Below, one piece after another: positions 1 to 7,547 of a stretch of DNA of 64,000 nucleotides (the first letter of the stretch is position 1; the number at the start of each line of letters is the position of its first letter). The stretch is from the NCBI GenBank assembly GCA_040386935.1, contig JAZKEQ010000030.1, forward strand, positions 9,321 through 73,320, in the 5' to 3' direction. The position numbers and the translations under genes were made by a program. The stretch comes from JABMMZ01 sp040386935. Its GTDB lineage: Bacteria; Bacteroidota; Bacteroidia; NS11-12g; UBA955. The notes under the pieces were generated by a model. That model did not search any database, was not told the origin of the DNA, and saw only the letters and a list, made by a program, of their open reading frames with translations.

Positions 1-1
1 T

Positions 2-229
2 GCAGACAGTATCGTGCGATTAATTCCCGGTGTATTGGGCAATGAAGAATCAGCCCTTACAGATAGTTTTCAGGACGATCTGCTAGCCCCACCTGTATAC
101 ACCCGACCGGCAGAATTTAAAGGGTTGAAAGTACCTGATGTTTTGCTTTCAGGTAATTTTAAACTCATAGAAGATTGGCGCGCTCAACAAGCTGAAGAGC
201 GCACCAAACAAAGACGCCCCAACTTATAG
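2..229 (+). CDS. trmD: tRNA (guanine-N1)-methyltransferase, C-terminal part (5' truncated by window)
   Basis: The reading frame is open from the window edge and ends at a stop at 227-229, giving about 75 C-terminal residues. The segment starts in the LIPGVLG region that belongs to the trefoil-knot SAM site of TrmD. It continues with ALTDSFQDD, PPVYTRPAEF, VPDVLLSGN and a terminal T-x-x-RRPNL, all in the family order. TrmD methylates N1 of G37 in tRNAs with G at position 36, which keeps the reading frame during translation. The N-terminal half lies upstream of the window, so the start cannot be judged. Confidence 0.95.
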   Translation, partial: ADSIVRLIPGVLGNEESALTDSFQDDLLAPPVYTRPAEFKGLKVPDVLLSGNFKLIEDWRAQQAEERTKQRRPNL

Positions 230-264
230 TTTTTCAAATTCAGCACCCCTAATCAACGACTCCA

Positions 265-1035
265 ATGAACCTGCAACTTACTAAACCCCTTGTCATTTTT
301 GACCTTGAAACCACCGGTATCAATACTTCTAAAGATCGTATTGTAGAATTGTACATGATTAAAATTATGCCCGATGGTGCCCGTCACGACATACATCAGC
401 GGTTTAATCCTGAAATGCCAATATCTGCAGAAGCCACTTCAGTTCACGGTATTTCTGATGCCGATGTTGCCAATGAACCGACCTTTAAACAAAAGGCACA
501 TGATCTAAATCAGTTCTTAATGAATTGCGATTTTGCAGGATTTAACAGCAATAAATTTGACTTCCCAATGTTGGTTGAAGAATTTTTCAGAGTAGGTGTT
601 GAGTTCGATACATTGAAACGCAAATTCATCGATGCACAACGCATTTTCCATTTAATGGAACCAAGAAATCTGTCGGCTGCTTTTAAATTTTATTGTCAGA
701 AAAATCTTGAAAATGCCCACAGTGCAAAAGCTGATACTGAAGCTACCTGGGAAATTATTCAGGCCCAACTCAACCATTACCCAACCCTCGAAAACAATAT
801 AGACTTCCTTCACCAATTCAGCGGTCAAAGCAATCTGGTTGACTTAGCCGGTCGTTTGGTATTCAATGAAAAGAAACAGGCTTGTTTTAATTTCGGTAAG
901 CACAAAGGCAAAACCGTTGCCGAAGTATTGAAAGTAGAACCGAGCTATTACGAGTGGATGATGAACGGAGATTTTCCTGCCCAAACCAAAAAAGTGCTAA
1001 CGCAATTGCGCTTAGAAGCAATTACAAGTAAATAA
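265..1035 (+). CDS. DnaQ-like 3'-5' exonuclease (DEDDh) with C-terminal DUF3820-like segment
   Basis: A 256-residue protein with a DnaQ/RNase T-type exonuclease domain over residues 8-170. Exo I is IFDLETTG (D13, E15), Exo II is in GFNSNKFDFPML (D99), and Exo III is HSAKAD (H152, D157), so all acidic metal ligands and the general-base His are present. Residues 205-250 hold a short FNFGKHKGKTVAEVL module like DUF3820, often found behind such exonucleases in Bacteroidota. It is expected to trim 3' ends of DNA or RNA. It is too small to be a DNA polymerase III alpha subunit and could be a stand-alone epsilon-like proofreader or a repair nuclease. It follows trmD by 35 bases. Confidence 0.88.
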   Translation: MNLQLTKPLVIFDLETTGINTSKDRIVELYMIKIMPDGARHDIHQRFNPEMPISAEATSVHGISDADVANEPTFKQKAHDLNQFLMNCDFAGFNSNKFDFPMLVEEFFRVGVEFDTLKRKFIDAQRIFHLMEPRNLSAAFKFYCQKNLENAHSAKADTEATWEIIQAQLNHYPTLENNIDFLHQFSGQSNLVDLAGRLVFNEKKQACFNFGKHKGKTVAEVLKVEPSYYEWMMNGDFPAQTKKVLTQLRLEAITSK

Positions 1036-1038
1036 AGC

Positions 1039-2241
1039 TTATAGTTTTTCGTAAACAATCGCCAGTCCCTGACCAACACCGATACACATTGTTGCCAATC
1101 CGTATTGTAGGTTGCTGCGTTTTTGCATTTCGTGAATCAATGTTGTACTGATACGCGCACCGCTACATCCCAATGGATGACCAATGGCGATAGCACCACC
1201 ATTCACATTCACGATATCGGGATTCAATCCCAACTCGCGCATAGAGGCGATACTCTGACTGGCAAATGCCTCATTCAATTCTACCAAGCCTAATTGTTGT
1301 ACTGTTAAGCCGGCTCTTTTCAAAGCCTTGCGCGATGCTTCAACCGGTCCTATACCCATTATTTGCGGATGTACGCCACTGGCTGCACTCGATACCACAC
1401 GGGCCAAAGGTTGAATGTTATGGGCCTTCACAAAACTTTCTGAAGCCAATGCCAATGCACTTGCACCATCATTCACACCACTTGAGTTACCGGCTGTTAC
1501 GCTGCCATCTTTTTTAAAGGCAGGTTTTAATCCGCCCAATATTTCCATACTGCTCATACGGGGTTGTTCATCTCTGTTAAACAGCAATGCTTCCCCTTTT
1601 TTCTGAGGTATTTGAACGCCTACTATTTCGTTGGCGAATTTATTTTGTTTGTCGGCCTCCTGCCATTTCAATTGCGAGTTGTAAGCAAATGTATCTTGCT
1701 CATCTCTGCTTATTTTCCATTGGTCGGCTACGTTTTCTGCCGTTTCGCCCATGGTATAAGGGTGATATAGTTTTGATAAAGCAAGGTTGGTAAAACGCCA
1801 GCCTATGGTCGTATCGTGAATTTCAGGTGCACGGCCGAAAGCTGTATCAGATTTTGCCATTACAAATGGTGCACGGCTCATGCTTTCAACGCCACCTGCT
1901 ATATATAAGTCGCCATTGCCTTGTGCTATTTCCATGGCTGCATTGGCTACAGCCTGCAGTCCACTGGCGCAAAGGCGATTCACTGTATAGCCTGCCACGG
2001 TAACCGGCAAGCCTGCTAATAGCAAAGCCATACGCGCTACGTTTCTATTGTCTTCACCGGCCTGATTGGCAGCGCCTAATACCACTTCCTCTGTTTGATC
2101 AAAGGGCAGGTTGGGGTGGCGGTCCAGTAATCCTTTGATGGCAATAGCAGCCAGATCATCAGGACGAACAGAAGATAGCGTGCCGGCATATTTGCCTATG
2201 GCTGTTCTAACAGCATCGATAACATAAACGGTTTCTTTCAT
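1039..2241 (-). CDS. Acetyl-CoA acyltransferase, 3-oxoadipyl-CoA thiolase type
   Basis: A 400-residue thiolase of full family length. The nucleophilic Cys is C91 in NRLCASG, the GHP loop has H355 in AIGHPLGCSG, and the second catalytic Cys is C386 in CIGVGQG, so the active site is complete. The GGVESMSRAPFVM stretch and overall length resemble PcaF/PaaJ-type 3-oxoadipyl-CoA thiolases, which cleave 3-oxoadipyl-CoA to succinyl-CoA and acetyl-CoA at the end of aromatic-compound breakdown. No other phenylacetate or protocatechuate gene lies nearby, although the window also carries hppD and hutH. A fatty-acid beta-oxidation thiolase is the alternative. It converges on the exonuclease gene with a 3-base gap. 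Confidence 0.85.
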   Translation of the reverse strand: MKETVYVIDAVRTAIGKYAGTLSSVRPDDLAAIAIKGLLDRHPNLPFDQTEEVVLGAANQAGEDNRNVARMALLLAGLPVTVAGYTVNRLCASGLQAVANAAMEIAQGNGDLYIAGGVESMSRAPFVMAKSDTAFGRAPEIHDTTIGWRFTNLALSKLYHPYTMGETAENVADQWKISRDEQDTFAYNSQLKWQEADKQNKFANEIVGVQIPQKKGEALLFNRDEQPRMSSMEILGGLKPAFKKDGSVTAGNSSGVNDGASALALASESFVKAHNIQPLARVVSSAASGVHPQIMGIGPVEASRKALKRAGLTVQQLGLVELNEAFASQSIASMRELGLNPDIVNVNGGAIAIGHPLGCSGARISTTLIHEMQKRSNLQYGLATMCIGVGQGLAIVYEKL

Positions 2242-2339
2242 GGAGCCGCAAAATTACTAAATTGTAAGGTGATACCGCATAGGGTTTCTTGATTTGTTTA
2301 TTGACATTGTCCTTTTAGTTTAAAAAAGTCGGGAAATAA

Positions 2340-2367
2340 AAAAAGAGCTACCGCAGTAGCCCTTTTT
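2340..2367 (-). terminator. Rho-independent terminator behind the 2392-2805 gene
   Basis: AAAAAG-A-GCTAC, loop CGCA, GTAGC-C-CTTTTT forms a stem with one internal mismatch. Read on the minus strand it is followed by a T-rich tract, about 25 bases after the stop of the lipoprotein gene. Confidence 0.75.
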
Positions 2368-2391
2368 ATTGAAAACATGAATCAACTATTC

Positions 2392-2805
2392 CTATCGGGC
2401 GTAATTGTAATTATTTTTTGTAGTACCTGACATGAATTCTGTTTGAAGATTCTTGTCATCGAGTTTCAGAATTTTCCAAGTGTAAGGAGTCATGACACCT
2501 GTTAATGTCACTTTTAATTCATTAGAATCTGTCGTAGTAAATTTATAGGTGCCGATGTCTTTAAATGTGCCACTGATTTCAGCTCTGAAATTGCCATAGC
2601 GATTGAATTCATAACGGCCTGTACCATTGGTGGTTTTTTGCATGCCGTTTTCGAAGGTTTCTTTTAATACCCACACCTGATTCAGTAGTTCTTTTTTAGA
2701 TGGTGGTCTTGTAGATTGAGGAGGGTTTTCTGTTTCTGTTTTTTTACAAGCAGTAAAGGCTGCAAGGGCAGCGACTAAAATAAATAGTTTGATGTTGTTT
2801 TTCAT
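2392..2805 (-). CDS. Lipoprotein with lipocalin-like domain, function unknown
   Basis: A 137-residue protein with a signal peptide and a lipobox AFTAC (lipidated Cys near residue 20), so it should sit in the outer or inner membrane facing the periplasm. The mature part starts with a polar Pro/Ser linker and then shows alternating beta strands (GRYEFNRYGNF, ISGTFKDIGTYKF, LKVTLTG, YTWKILKLDDKNLQTE). This is typical of the small lipocalin-like lipoproteins common in Bacteroidota. No catalytic motif is visible. Candidate LytTR-type direct repeats (2888-2917) lie about 85-110 bases upstream of its start, which suggests control by the adjacent LytTR regulator. Confidence 0.7.
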   Translation of the reverse strand: MKNNIKLFILVAALAAFTACKKTETENPPQSTRPPSKKELLNQVWVLKETFENGMQKTTNGTGRYEFNRYGNFRAEISGTFKDIGTYKFTTTDSNELKVTLTGVMTPYTWKILKLDDKNLQTEFMSGTTKNNYNYAR

Positions 2806-2887
2806 TTGAATGATGAGATTTAATGTCTCTATTAAACGATTAATTGATAGCTGAGGTTGCTTGCTAATACGGCGTTATGAGCCTATT

Positions 2888-2917
2888 GTTGACCAATGGT
2901 AGACAGGTGTTGACGAA
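2888..2917. promoter_or_regulatory. Candidate LytTR-type binding site (direct repeats spaced 21 bp)
   Basis: GTTGACCAA (2888-2896) and GTTGACGAA (2909-2917) share 8 of 9 bases and start exactly 21 bp apart, two helical turns. Two 9-bp direct repeats with 12-bp spacing is the usual architecture of LytTR sites. It lies between the lytTR gene and the lipoprotein gene. Confidence 0.45.
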
Positions 2918-2953
2918 CGACAGAAAACATAGGATGAATGTAAAGTGTTAAAT

Positions 2954-3658
2954 TTACGAGCGGTTAAATAACAGCGAGTGAATGTTCGATTTGTAAATAC
3001 GGCCAACGGGTACTTCACCCATTCCTGAAAGTTTGATTTGATTAGCGGATACAGAGTCTATGAAATCGGTATTCACGATATAGGATTTGTGTACCATGAT
3101 AAAGCGTTGGGAATCGAGTTGGCGGTAAAAGTTTTTGAGTGTTGAATGCACAGTATGCGAACGACCGTTTTGCAAATGCACTTTTACATAATTCTGCATA
3201 CCTGAAATATAGACCAACTCCGACAGATTGATTTTTTGAAGACGTCCATTAATTTTTATGAGGAAAAAATCTTTTTTACCTGAGGCTGCATTGGTCATTA
3301 TATTGAATTGCTTCAGGGCTTTTTCAGCGCTGTTTTCAAATTGGCTGAGTTGAATAGGTTTCATAAGCGTGTCAAGGGGTTTAAGTGTATTGTTTGATTT
3401 GGATGTCGAAGTTTGTAATAGGACAATAGCAGGTGGGCGACCGGCAGCGTTACGGATAACAGCTAAAGCGGAGAGGCCGGGAAATTCATCGCTTACAAAC
3501 AGCACATCAATGCTATTGGTACTCATCAATTCAAGGGCAATTTCAGGGTTGGGCGCATAACCTGAAAAGTAAAGGTAACCTACAATTGCAATGAATTCAC
3601 GAATCTTCTCACCCACCACAGGGTCGTTGTCTGCTACAGCACATTTAATAATTGGCAT
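2954..3658 (-). CDS. LytTR-family response regulator with degenerate receiver
   Basis: The reading frame opens at 3733, but the ATG at 3658 (MPIIKCAV) puts the first receiver strand where it belongs and gives 234 residues. Residues 4-118 form a receiver-like domain. The acidic pair is D10/D12 and the conserved Lys is K100 (LMKPI). The phospho-acceptor position, normally the Asp of a xLDxxMPG motif, reads VSDEFPG with S56 in place of Asp. Residues 130-232 are a LytTR DNA-binding domain (INLSELVYISGMQNYVKV, FIMVHKSYIVN, IKLSG, VPVGR). No histidine kinase gene is next to it. It may be a phosphorylation-independent regulator; a shift of the acceptor to the adjacent D57 cannot be excluded. Confidence 0.82.
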   Translation of the reverse strand: MPIIKCAVADNDPVVGEKIREFIAIVGYLYFSGYAPNPEIALELMSTNSIDVLFVSDEFPGLSALAVIRNAAGRPPAIVLLQTSTSKSNNTLKPLDTLMKPIQLSQFENSAEKALKQFNIMTNAASGKKDFFLIKINGRLQKINLSELVYISGMQNYVKVHLQNGRSHTVHSTLKNFYRQLDSQRFIMVHKSYIVNTDFIDSVSANQIKLSGMGEVPVGRIYKSNIHSLLFNRS

Positions 3659-3846
3659 AAAATAGTATAAGTGTAAAATGCACTTCGATTCGAGGCAAAA
3701 AAATTTCCGCTCCGGCATTTGGCCGACAGTCATATCTCAATACAAACTGATTGTAGTAGGGTGTTTAAACCTGAACTAGTGTTAAACGGTAGTTTTTCTT
3801 ATCAAATGGAAGTTATTTGTCTATTGACAACACGAGTTTTAAAAAT

Positions 3847-3876
3847 GTTGCCTGACAATTAAAGGTTTTTGATGAA
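3847..3876. promoter_or_regulatory. Second candidate LytTR-type site upstream of the lytTR gene
   Basis: GTTGCCTGA (3847) and TTTGATGAA (3868) also start 21 bp apart. The second half continues into a 14-bp stretch (3869-3882) that matches 2910-2923 at 13 of 14 positions (TTGAYGAACGACAG). This may indicate autoregulation. Confidence 0.35.
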
Positions 3877-3931
3877 CGACAGGGAAAAGGGGGGAGGGAG
3901 AGAGTATTTGTGGTGAGTGGAAATTCACCTA

Positions 3932-4240
3932 TTAAATTTTTATTGATAATTCTAAATGGCCACCAAATCCAAGCTCAACAATTTTTTGAAGTGTCGAAAT
4001 TCGTACTTCTTTAATGTCGTTTTCTATTTTTGAAATATATGACTTTGTTGTACCAACTTTTTCAGCAAGCTGTTCTTGTGTCATACCCAATTCAATACGG
4101 GTATTGTGAATTAAAGCTCCCATTTTGAAATTATCATAACCGGCTTCAAGTTCATCGCGTTTTTTTGAACCACGTTTACCATAATTTTTTTCTTTGAAAT
4201 CTTCAAGAGAGGTTAGATTCTTATTTTTTAATTCGCTCAT
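3932..4240 (-). CDS. HigA-type antitoxin, XRE-family helix-turn-helix protein
   Basis: A 102-residue protein. Residues 40-92 form a Cro/C1 helix-turn-helix (LGMTQEQLAEKVGTT, then KSYISKIEND). The N-terminal 35 residues are charged and probably contact the toxin. It lies 26 bases downstream of a RelE/HigB-like gene on the same strand, which is the toxin-first order usual for higBA modules. It should neutralise the toxin and repress its own operon. The pair sits next to a truncated TfoX-like gene, which suggests recent insertion. Confidence 0.85.
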   Translation of the reverse strand: MSELKNKNLTSLEDFKEKNYGKRGSKKRDELEAGYDNFKMGALIHNTRIELGMTQEQLAEKVGTTKSYISKIENDIKEVRISTLQKIVELGFGGHLELSIKI

Positions 4241-4266
4241 GATTTTTATATTGGTGGTGCTTATTG

Positions 4267-4614
4267 TTATTTTTGAAGTTCGTATTCTGCCTTTATTCTC
4301 AAGGCTAATTCAATTTCTTTTTTAGGGGTCTTTTGTGTTTTCTTTTGAAATCCATTTGCGACTATTATTAATTGTCCATGATCAAAAAAGCAGAAAATTC
4401 TAAAGATATCACTGCCAATTTGAACCCTTATTTCATAAAGTCCATCAGTGCTTTCAATGTGTTTAAGGTACGTTTCAGGAACTCTTTGTAAGTCTTCAAC
4501 CAAGTTTAAAGTCCATATAATTTTTGCTTTAACCTTTTTTGATTGCTTGTCAAAGAAGACTTGAAAATAGTTTTTGAAAAAAGTAACACTTCTAAACTTC
4601 TTGTTTTCAGCCAT
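4267..4614 (-). CDS. HigB/RelE-superfamily toxin (Gp49-like, DUF891)
   Basis: A 115-residue basic protein in the HigB/Gp49-like group. It has an alpha-helical N-terminus (FFDKQSKKVKAKI), then beta strands with LYEIRVQIGSDIFRIFCFFD and IIVANGFQKKTQKTPKKEIE. The R-x-x-[YF] strand and the GFxKKTQKTPxxEIxxA C-terminus are hallmarks of this family. Such toxins cleave mRNA on the ribosome. It is the first gene of a two-gene unit with the HTH antitoxin 26 bases downstream. Confidence 0.87.
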   Translation of the reverse strand: MAENKKFRSVTFFKNYFQVFFDKQSKKVKAKIIWTLNLVEDLQRVPETYLKHIESTDGLYEIRVQIGSDIFRIFCFFDHGQLIIVANGFQKKTQKTPKKEIELALRIKAEYELQK

Positions 4615-4649
4615 CTAAATTACAATTATGCAAAGATAAGAAAGTTTCA

Positions 4650-4745
4650 CTAAAGTGCAACTATGAAATTTATTTTTTCTTCAATGTTTTGCAAATCGGC
4701 CAGCTGCTCCCGAATGCGGTTTGCTAAATTATCGTTGTATGCCAT
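4650..4745 (-). pseudogene. Truncated TfoX N-terminal-domain gene
   Basis: A 31-codon frame starts MAYNDNLANRIREQLADL and continues QNIEEK before ending in INFIVAL and a stop. The first part matches the start of TfoX N-terminal-domain proteins, which usually run MAYNEKLAxRIREALAxLPxVEEKKMF. Similarity stops right after EEK, about 35 bases before the higB start codon, and no continuation was found beyond higA. It is probably a leftover of a roughly 110-residue gene disrupted when the toxin-antitoxin pair arrived. Confidence 0.6.
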
Positions 4746-4826
4746 ACAAGTATTTTTAGCGAAGATAAAAACTTGCAGGTATATAACAAGCAAGTTTCGT
4801 GTATTCAGGAGCGTTATCCAACTGTT

Positions 4827-6461
4827 CTACTGATTCAATAATTTAAGTTCTTCTTTGAGTTCTGCCAGGGTCAGTGATCTAAACTCAACCGGTAGTGTTT
4901 TATTTGAGATTGATGTTGACTGAATGTATACAAAAGGCTTACCTTCTTCATATTTAATGGCCACCACCCATGCAGTATCTCCCCTGGGAACATTTTTGAA
5001 TACATATTGATTGCCTTCGCGACTTGCAGGTAATATAATGCGCCTGTTTTTGAACACCAGTTTGCAATCTGTGTTGGATTCTGCTTTCAAATCAACTTTC
5101 AAAGTAGTCAGTTGGTCGTTCATGAATTTTTGAAATACATCAATATTAGCCCAACCCATATTGGTAATATTAAATACATAATATCTGTAATCATCATACG
5201 ACAGTGATTTGTTTAAATACGCTAACTCTACTTTTTGAGTGTTGATTTTTTTTATAGTATCCTGAAGTTCAGCATAGGTTTTTACATTGTATCGGTCGAG
5301 CAGTGGCTTGTTCACCGCATCTATTAAAGCTGTCAAGTTATTCACCCCATAGTCTTTATATAATTTGTCGAGCGCACTACATTTATTTCTCATTTCTCTG
5401 CTTAATTGACCATTGCTTTGACTGCGACTTCTGAATAATAAGTCATTGATAAAATACCTGATTTCGCAAAAGAATAGTGGGCATTGACTACCGCCTCCAC
5501 CACAAAGAAATGATGCACAAATATTTAATTCCTGGAGTGAGAAATTGGCCAATACTGAGTTGTTGTTCACTGTCCAATTCAAAATATTGTCGTGGCCGGT
5601 GCGCTTACCTTGAAAAATTTGCTCATTCCTTTTAACCAGGTTAGTGGGTATCATGGCAATGATGTTTTTTTTATTGTTTATTGAATTAATGGATTTGCCG
5701 CTTAATTCATTTGCTTCTGTGTATATCATGCCACGGGTTTCAATGATTTTATTGTCAGATGTTGTCGATAAATTGTCCAATAGCATATCAGATTTTAAAA
5801 ATGCTTCCTTTACTGAAAAGCGAATTGTAGATGAAGATGTCCTAAATGAATTGGCTTTTACGTAAACAATTGTACCGCCTTCACAACGCAATGCCGTATC
5901 TCTTTTAGTGTTGATTTTGAATACCTGAGCTCTGCACGACAGTTGGTTATATAGTTCATCAATAGAGGGCAATTCCTTTGCAATTGGTTTTGCAATAGTA
6001 GAGTTGCGAGTAAAAGCAATGGCAATGTCTACCCTTCGGTTTTTTTGTTTGCCTGCATCGGTGGTATTGTCTGCTATGGGTTTGTCTTCACCAAATGCAT
6101 TGGTCGTAAATACTTTCGCATTAATGCCTTGGGCTATCAAGTATTGTTGAGCGGCCAGCACCCGTTGTTCCGATAATTGTTTGTTATAACTGCTGTCGCC
6201 AATATTATCGGTATTGCCTTTTATGAAAATTTTATAGGTCGCATAGCTTTTTAAACTGTCGCACTGTTGGTTGAGGGTCGCTTTGCTATCAGCGGTAAGG
6301 TCGAATTTTGCCGACTCGAAATAGATACTTTGTTTAAGCGTATTTTTTTGTCCATAACCTGTTGTATTTAGCAGTAGGAACAATGAAAGGAGTAGTGTAA
6401 GCCTGTAATAGCAATTGGTACTTTTGCAGTTACAGATTGGGATATTGTAAATCATATCCAT
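4827..6461 (-). CDS. OmpA-like domain protein, outer-membrane/periplasmic
   Basis: A 544-residue exported protein. The first ATG gives a long N-region before the hydrophobic stretch LTLLLSLFLLL and a likely cleavage near GYGQ. Residues 45-150 form an OmpA-like peptidoglycan-binding domain (IYFESAKFDLTADSKATL, IKGNTDNIGDS, LSEQRVLAAQQYL, NRRVDIAI). It is unusual that the OmpA domain is N-terminal and followed by about 390 residues of unrecognised sequence, with a Gly-rich Cys cluster GGGGSQCPLFFC near residue 320. The C-terminal third looks like beta-rich repeats. It may tether a periplasmic module to the cell wall; the partner is unknown. Confidence 0.72.
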   Translation of the reverse strand: MDMIYNIPICNCKSTNCYYRLTLLLSLFLLLNTTGYGQKNTLKQSIYFESAKFDLTADSKATLNQQCDSLKSYATYKIFIKGNTDNIGDSSYNKQLSEQRVLAAQQYLIAQGINAKVFTTNAFGEDKPIADNTTDAGKQKNRRVDIAIAFTRNSTIAKPIAKELPSIDELYNQLSCRAQVFKINTKRDTALRCEGGTIVYVKANSFRTSSSTIRFSVKEAFLKSDMLLDNLSTTSDNKIIETRGMIYTEANELSGKSINSINNKKNIIAMIPTNLVKRNEQIFQGKRTGHDNILNWTVNNNSVLANFSLQELNICASFLCGGGGSQCPLFFCEIRYFINDLLFRSRSQSNGQLSREMRNKCSALDKLYKDYGVNNLTALIDAVNKPLLDRYNVKTYAELQDTIKKINTQKVELAYLNKSLSYDDYRYYVFNITNMGWANIDVFQKFMNDQLTTLKVDLKAESNTDCKLVFKNRRIILPASREGNQYVFKNVPRGDTAWVVAIKYEEGKPFVYIQSTSISNKTLPVEFRSLTLAELKEELKLLNQ

Positions 6462-6511
6462 TGATAACCAAAAAGTAAAAAGGTAAACCGAATTAAAAGT
6501 AAAAAGTAGTT

Positions 6512-7012
6512 TTACTGCCCTGCAACTTGCTTGCTCTTGAATTTGGCAATTCCTTTGCTAACCACTGTTGTCAATACATACAGCCAAACGGTAAAAAAAA
6601 CAGAGCCAAATATGAGTTGCCATAAAACATCTCTACGCATGGAGTAATTTCTGAATTCTGAAATCTTTTGATAGTCTTTGGGATTGTTGCTTTCGTAAAT
6701 AACTGAATCTATTGGCAAATACATATTGATTTCTTCAAGAACATCAGTGTCATAGGCCCAGGTGTTTTTGGTAAAGTCGAAGATGGTATCACCTTTGGTA
6801 GTAACGAAATATATTTTAGCCACCTTGGTGTATTTAAACTTTTGGGCAAATGTCGTTTCATGCTTTCTCAAACCTTTTACAAACAATACCTGTGTAATGC
6901 CGTTTGTTTGAAAGTTGTTATGCGTTGTATACTGACTGATAAAAATACCAGTATTAATGATGAAAGCAATGCTGATGCAGTATAAAAGTCTTCGTTTGTT
7001 AATGGGTTTCAT
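6512..7012 (-). CDS. Two-TM membrane protein, function unknown
   Basis: The frame is open from 7072, but the ATG at 7012 (MKPINKRRLL) overlaps the stop of the upstream gene in an ATGA arrangement. This argues for translational coupling and a 166-residue product. A first membrane helix (residues 9-27) is followed by an extracytoplasmic domain of about 100 residues (VAKIYFVTTKGDTIFDF, VLEEINMYLPID) and a second helix (QLIFGSVFFTVWLYVLTTVV) near the C-terminus. No family was recognised. It forms a two-gene unit with the four-helix protein upstream. Confidence 0.6.
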   Translation of the reverse strand: MKPINKRRLLYCISIAFIINTGIFISQYTTHNNFQTNGITQVLFVKGLRKHETTFAQKFKYTKVAKIYFVTTKGDTIFDFTKNTWAYDTDVLEEINMYLPIDSVIYESNNPKDYQKISEFRNYSMRRDVLWQLIFGSVFFTVWLYVLTTVVSKGIAKFKSKQVAGQ

Positions 7013-7467
7013 GTTTGTTGATTGTCCCTTTCTATATAGTTGTTGTACATTATGTAGCAACCTAGTGAACAAATGCTTAACAGAATGAGTAAAGTTAATG
7101 TTATTGATAATACGAATCCGTTTTCATGATCATGATTGCCAATATTGGCGAATAGCCTTACAAGGACAAGCAAACTAGAAAAAAATAAAATGAACCCATA
7201 CATATAAGATAAGAATCTTAAAACAATATTTAGCAACCTTATGAATAGCTGTTTTTGAGTTTTGAGTAATTCATAGGTAATAGCCATTAAGCCTAATACA
7301 ATAACTGCAATAAGAAAAGGGATAAACAATGTTTCTTCGTGGTCTTCAACTAAATCCGGGTCGGGCCATACAAGTGTACCTTTTATTTTATACTCTTGAT
7401 AAAGTGGATTTATTGAAAATACTACGATAATGACATTTAATATTATTAGAATGATTCTTTTTTTCAT
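7009..7467 (-). CDS. Four-TM membrane protein, function unknown
   Basis: A 152-residue hydrophobic protein with about four membrane helices: residues 5-22, 47-66, 80-107 and 120-140. A short acidic loop DPDLVEDHEE follows the first helix, and NIGNHDHENG lies before the last. The last four bases overlap the ATG of the next gene (ATGA at 7009-7012), so the two products are probably made together. No family or catalytic motif was recognised. Confidence 0.6.
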   Translation of the reverse strand: MKKRIILIILNVIIVVFSINPLYQEYKIKGTLVWPDPDLVEDHEETLFIPFLIAVIVLGLMAITYELLKTQKQLFIRLLNIVLRFLSYMYGFILFFSSLLVLVRLFANIGNHDHENGFVLSITLTLLILLSICSLGCYIMYNNYIERDNQQT

Positions 7468-7547
7468 TGATTCTATTATAATTAGTCTAAACGCTGTAGG
7501 AATGAAAAAATTATATCGATTGCTGAATGTTGTTTGAGCTCTAACAT

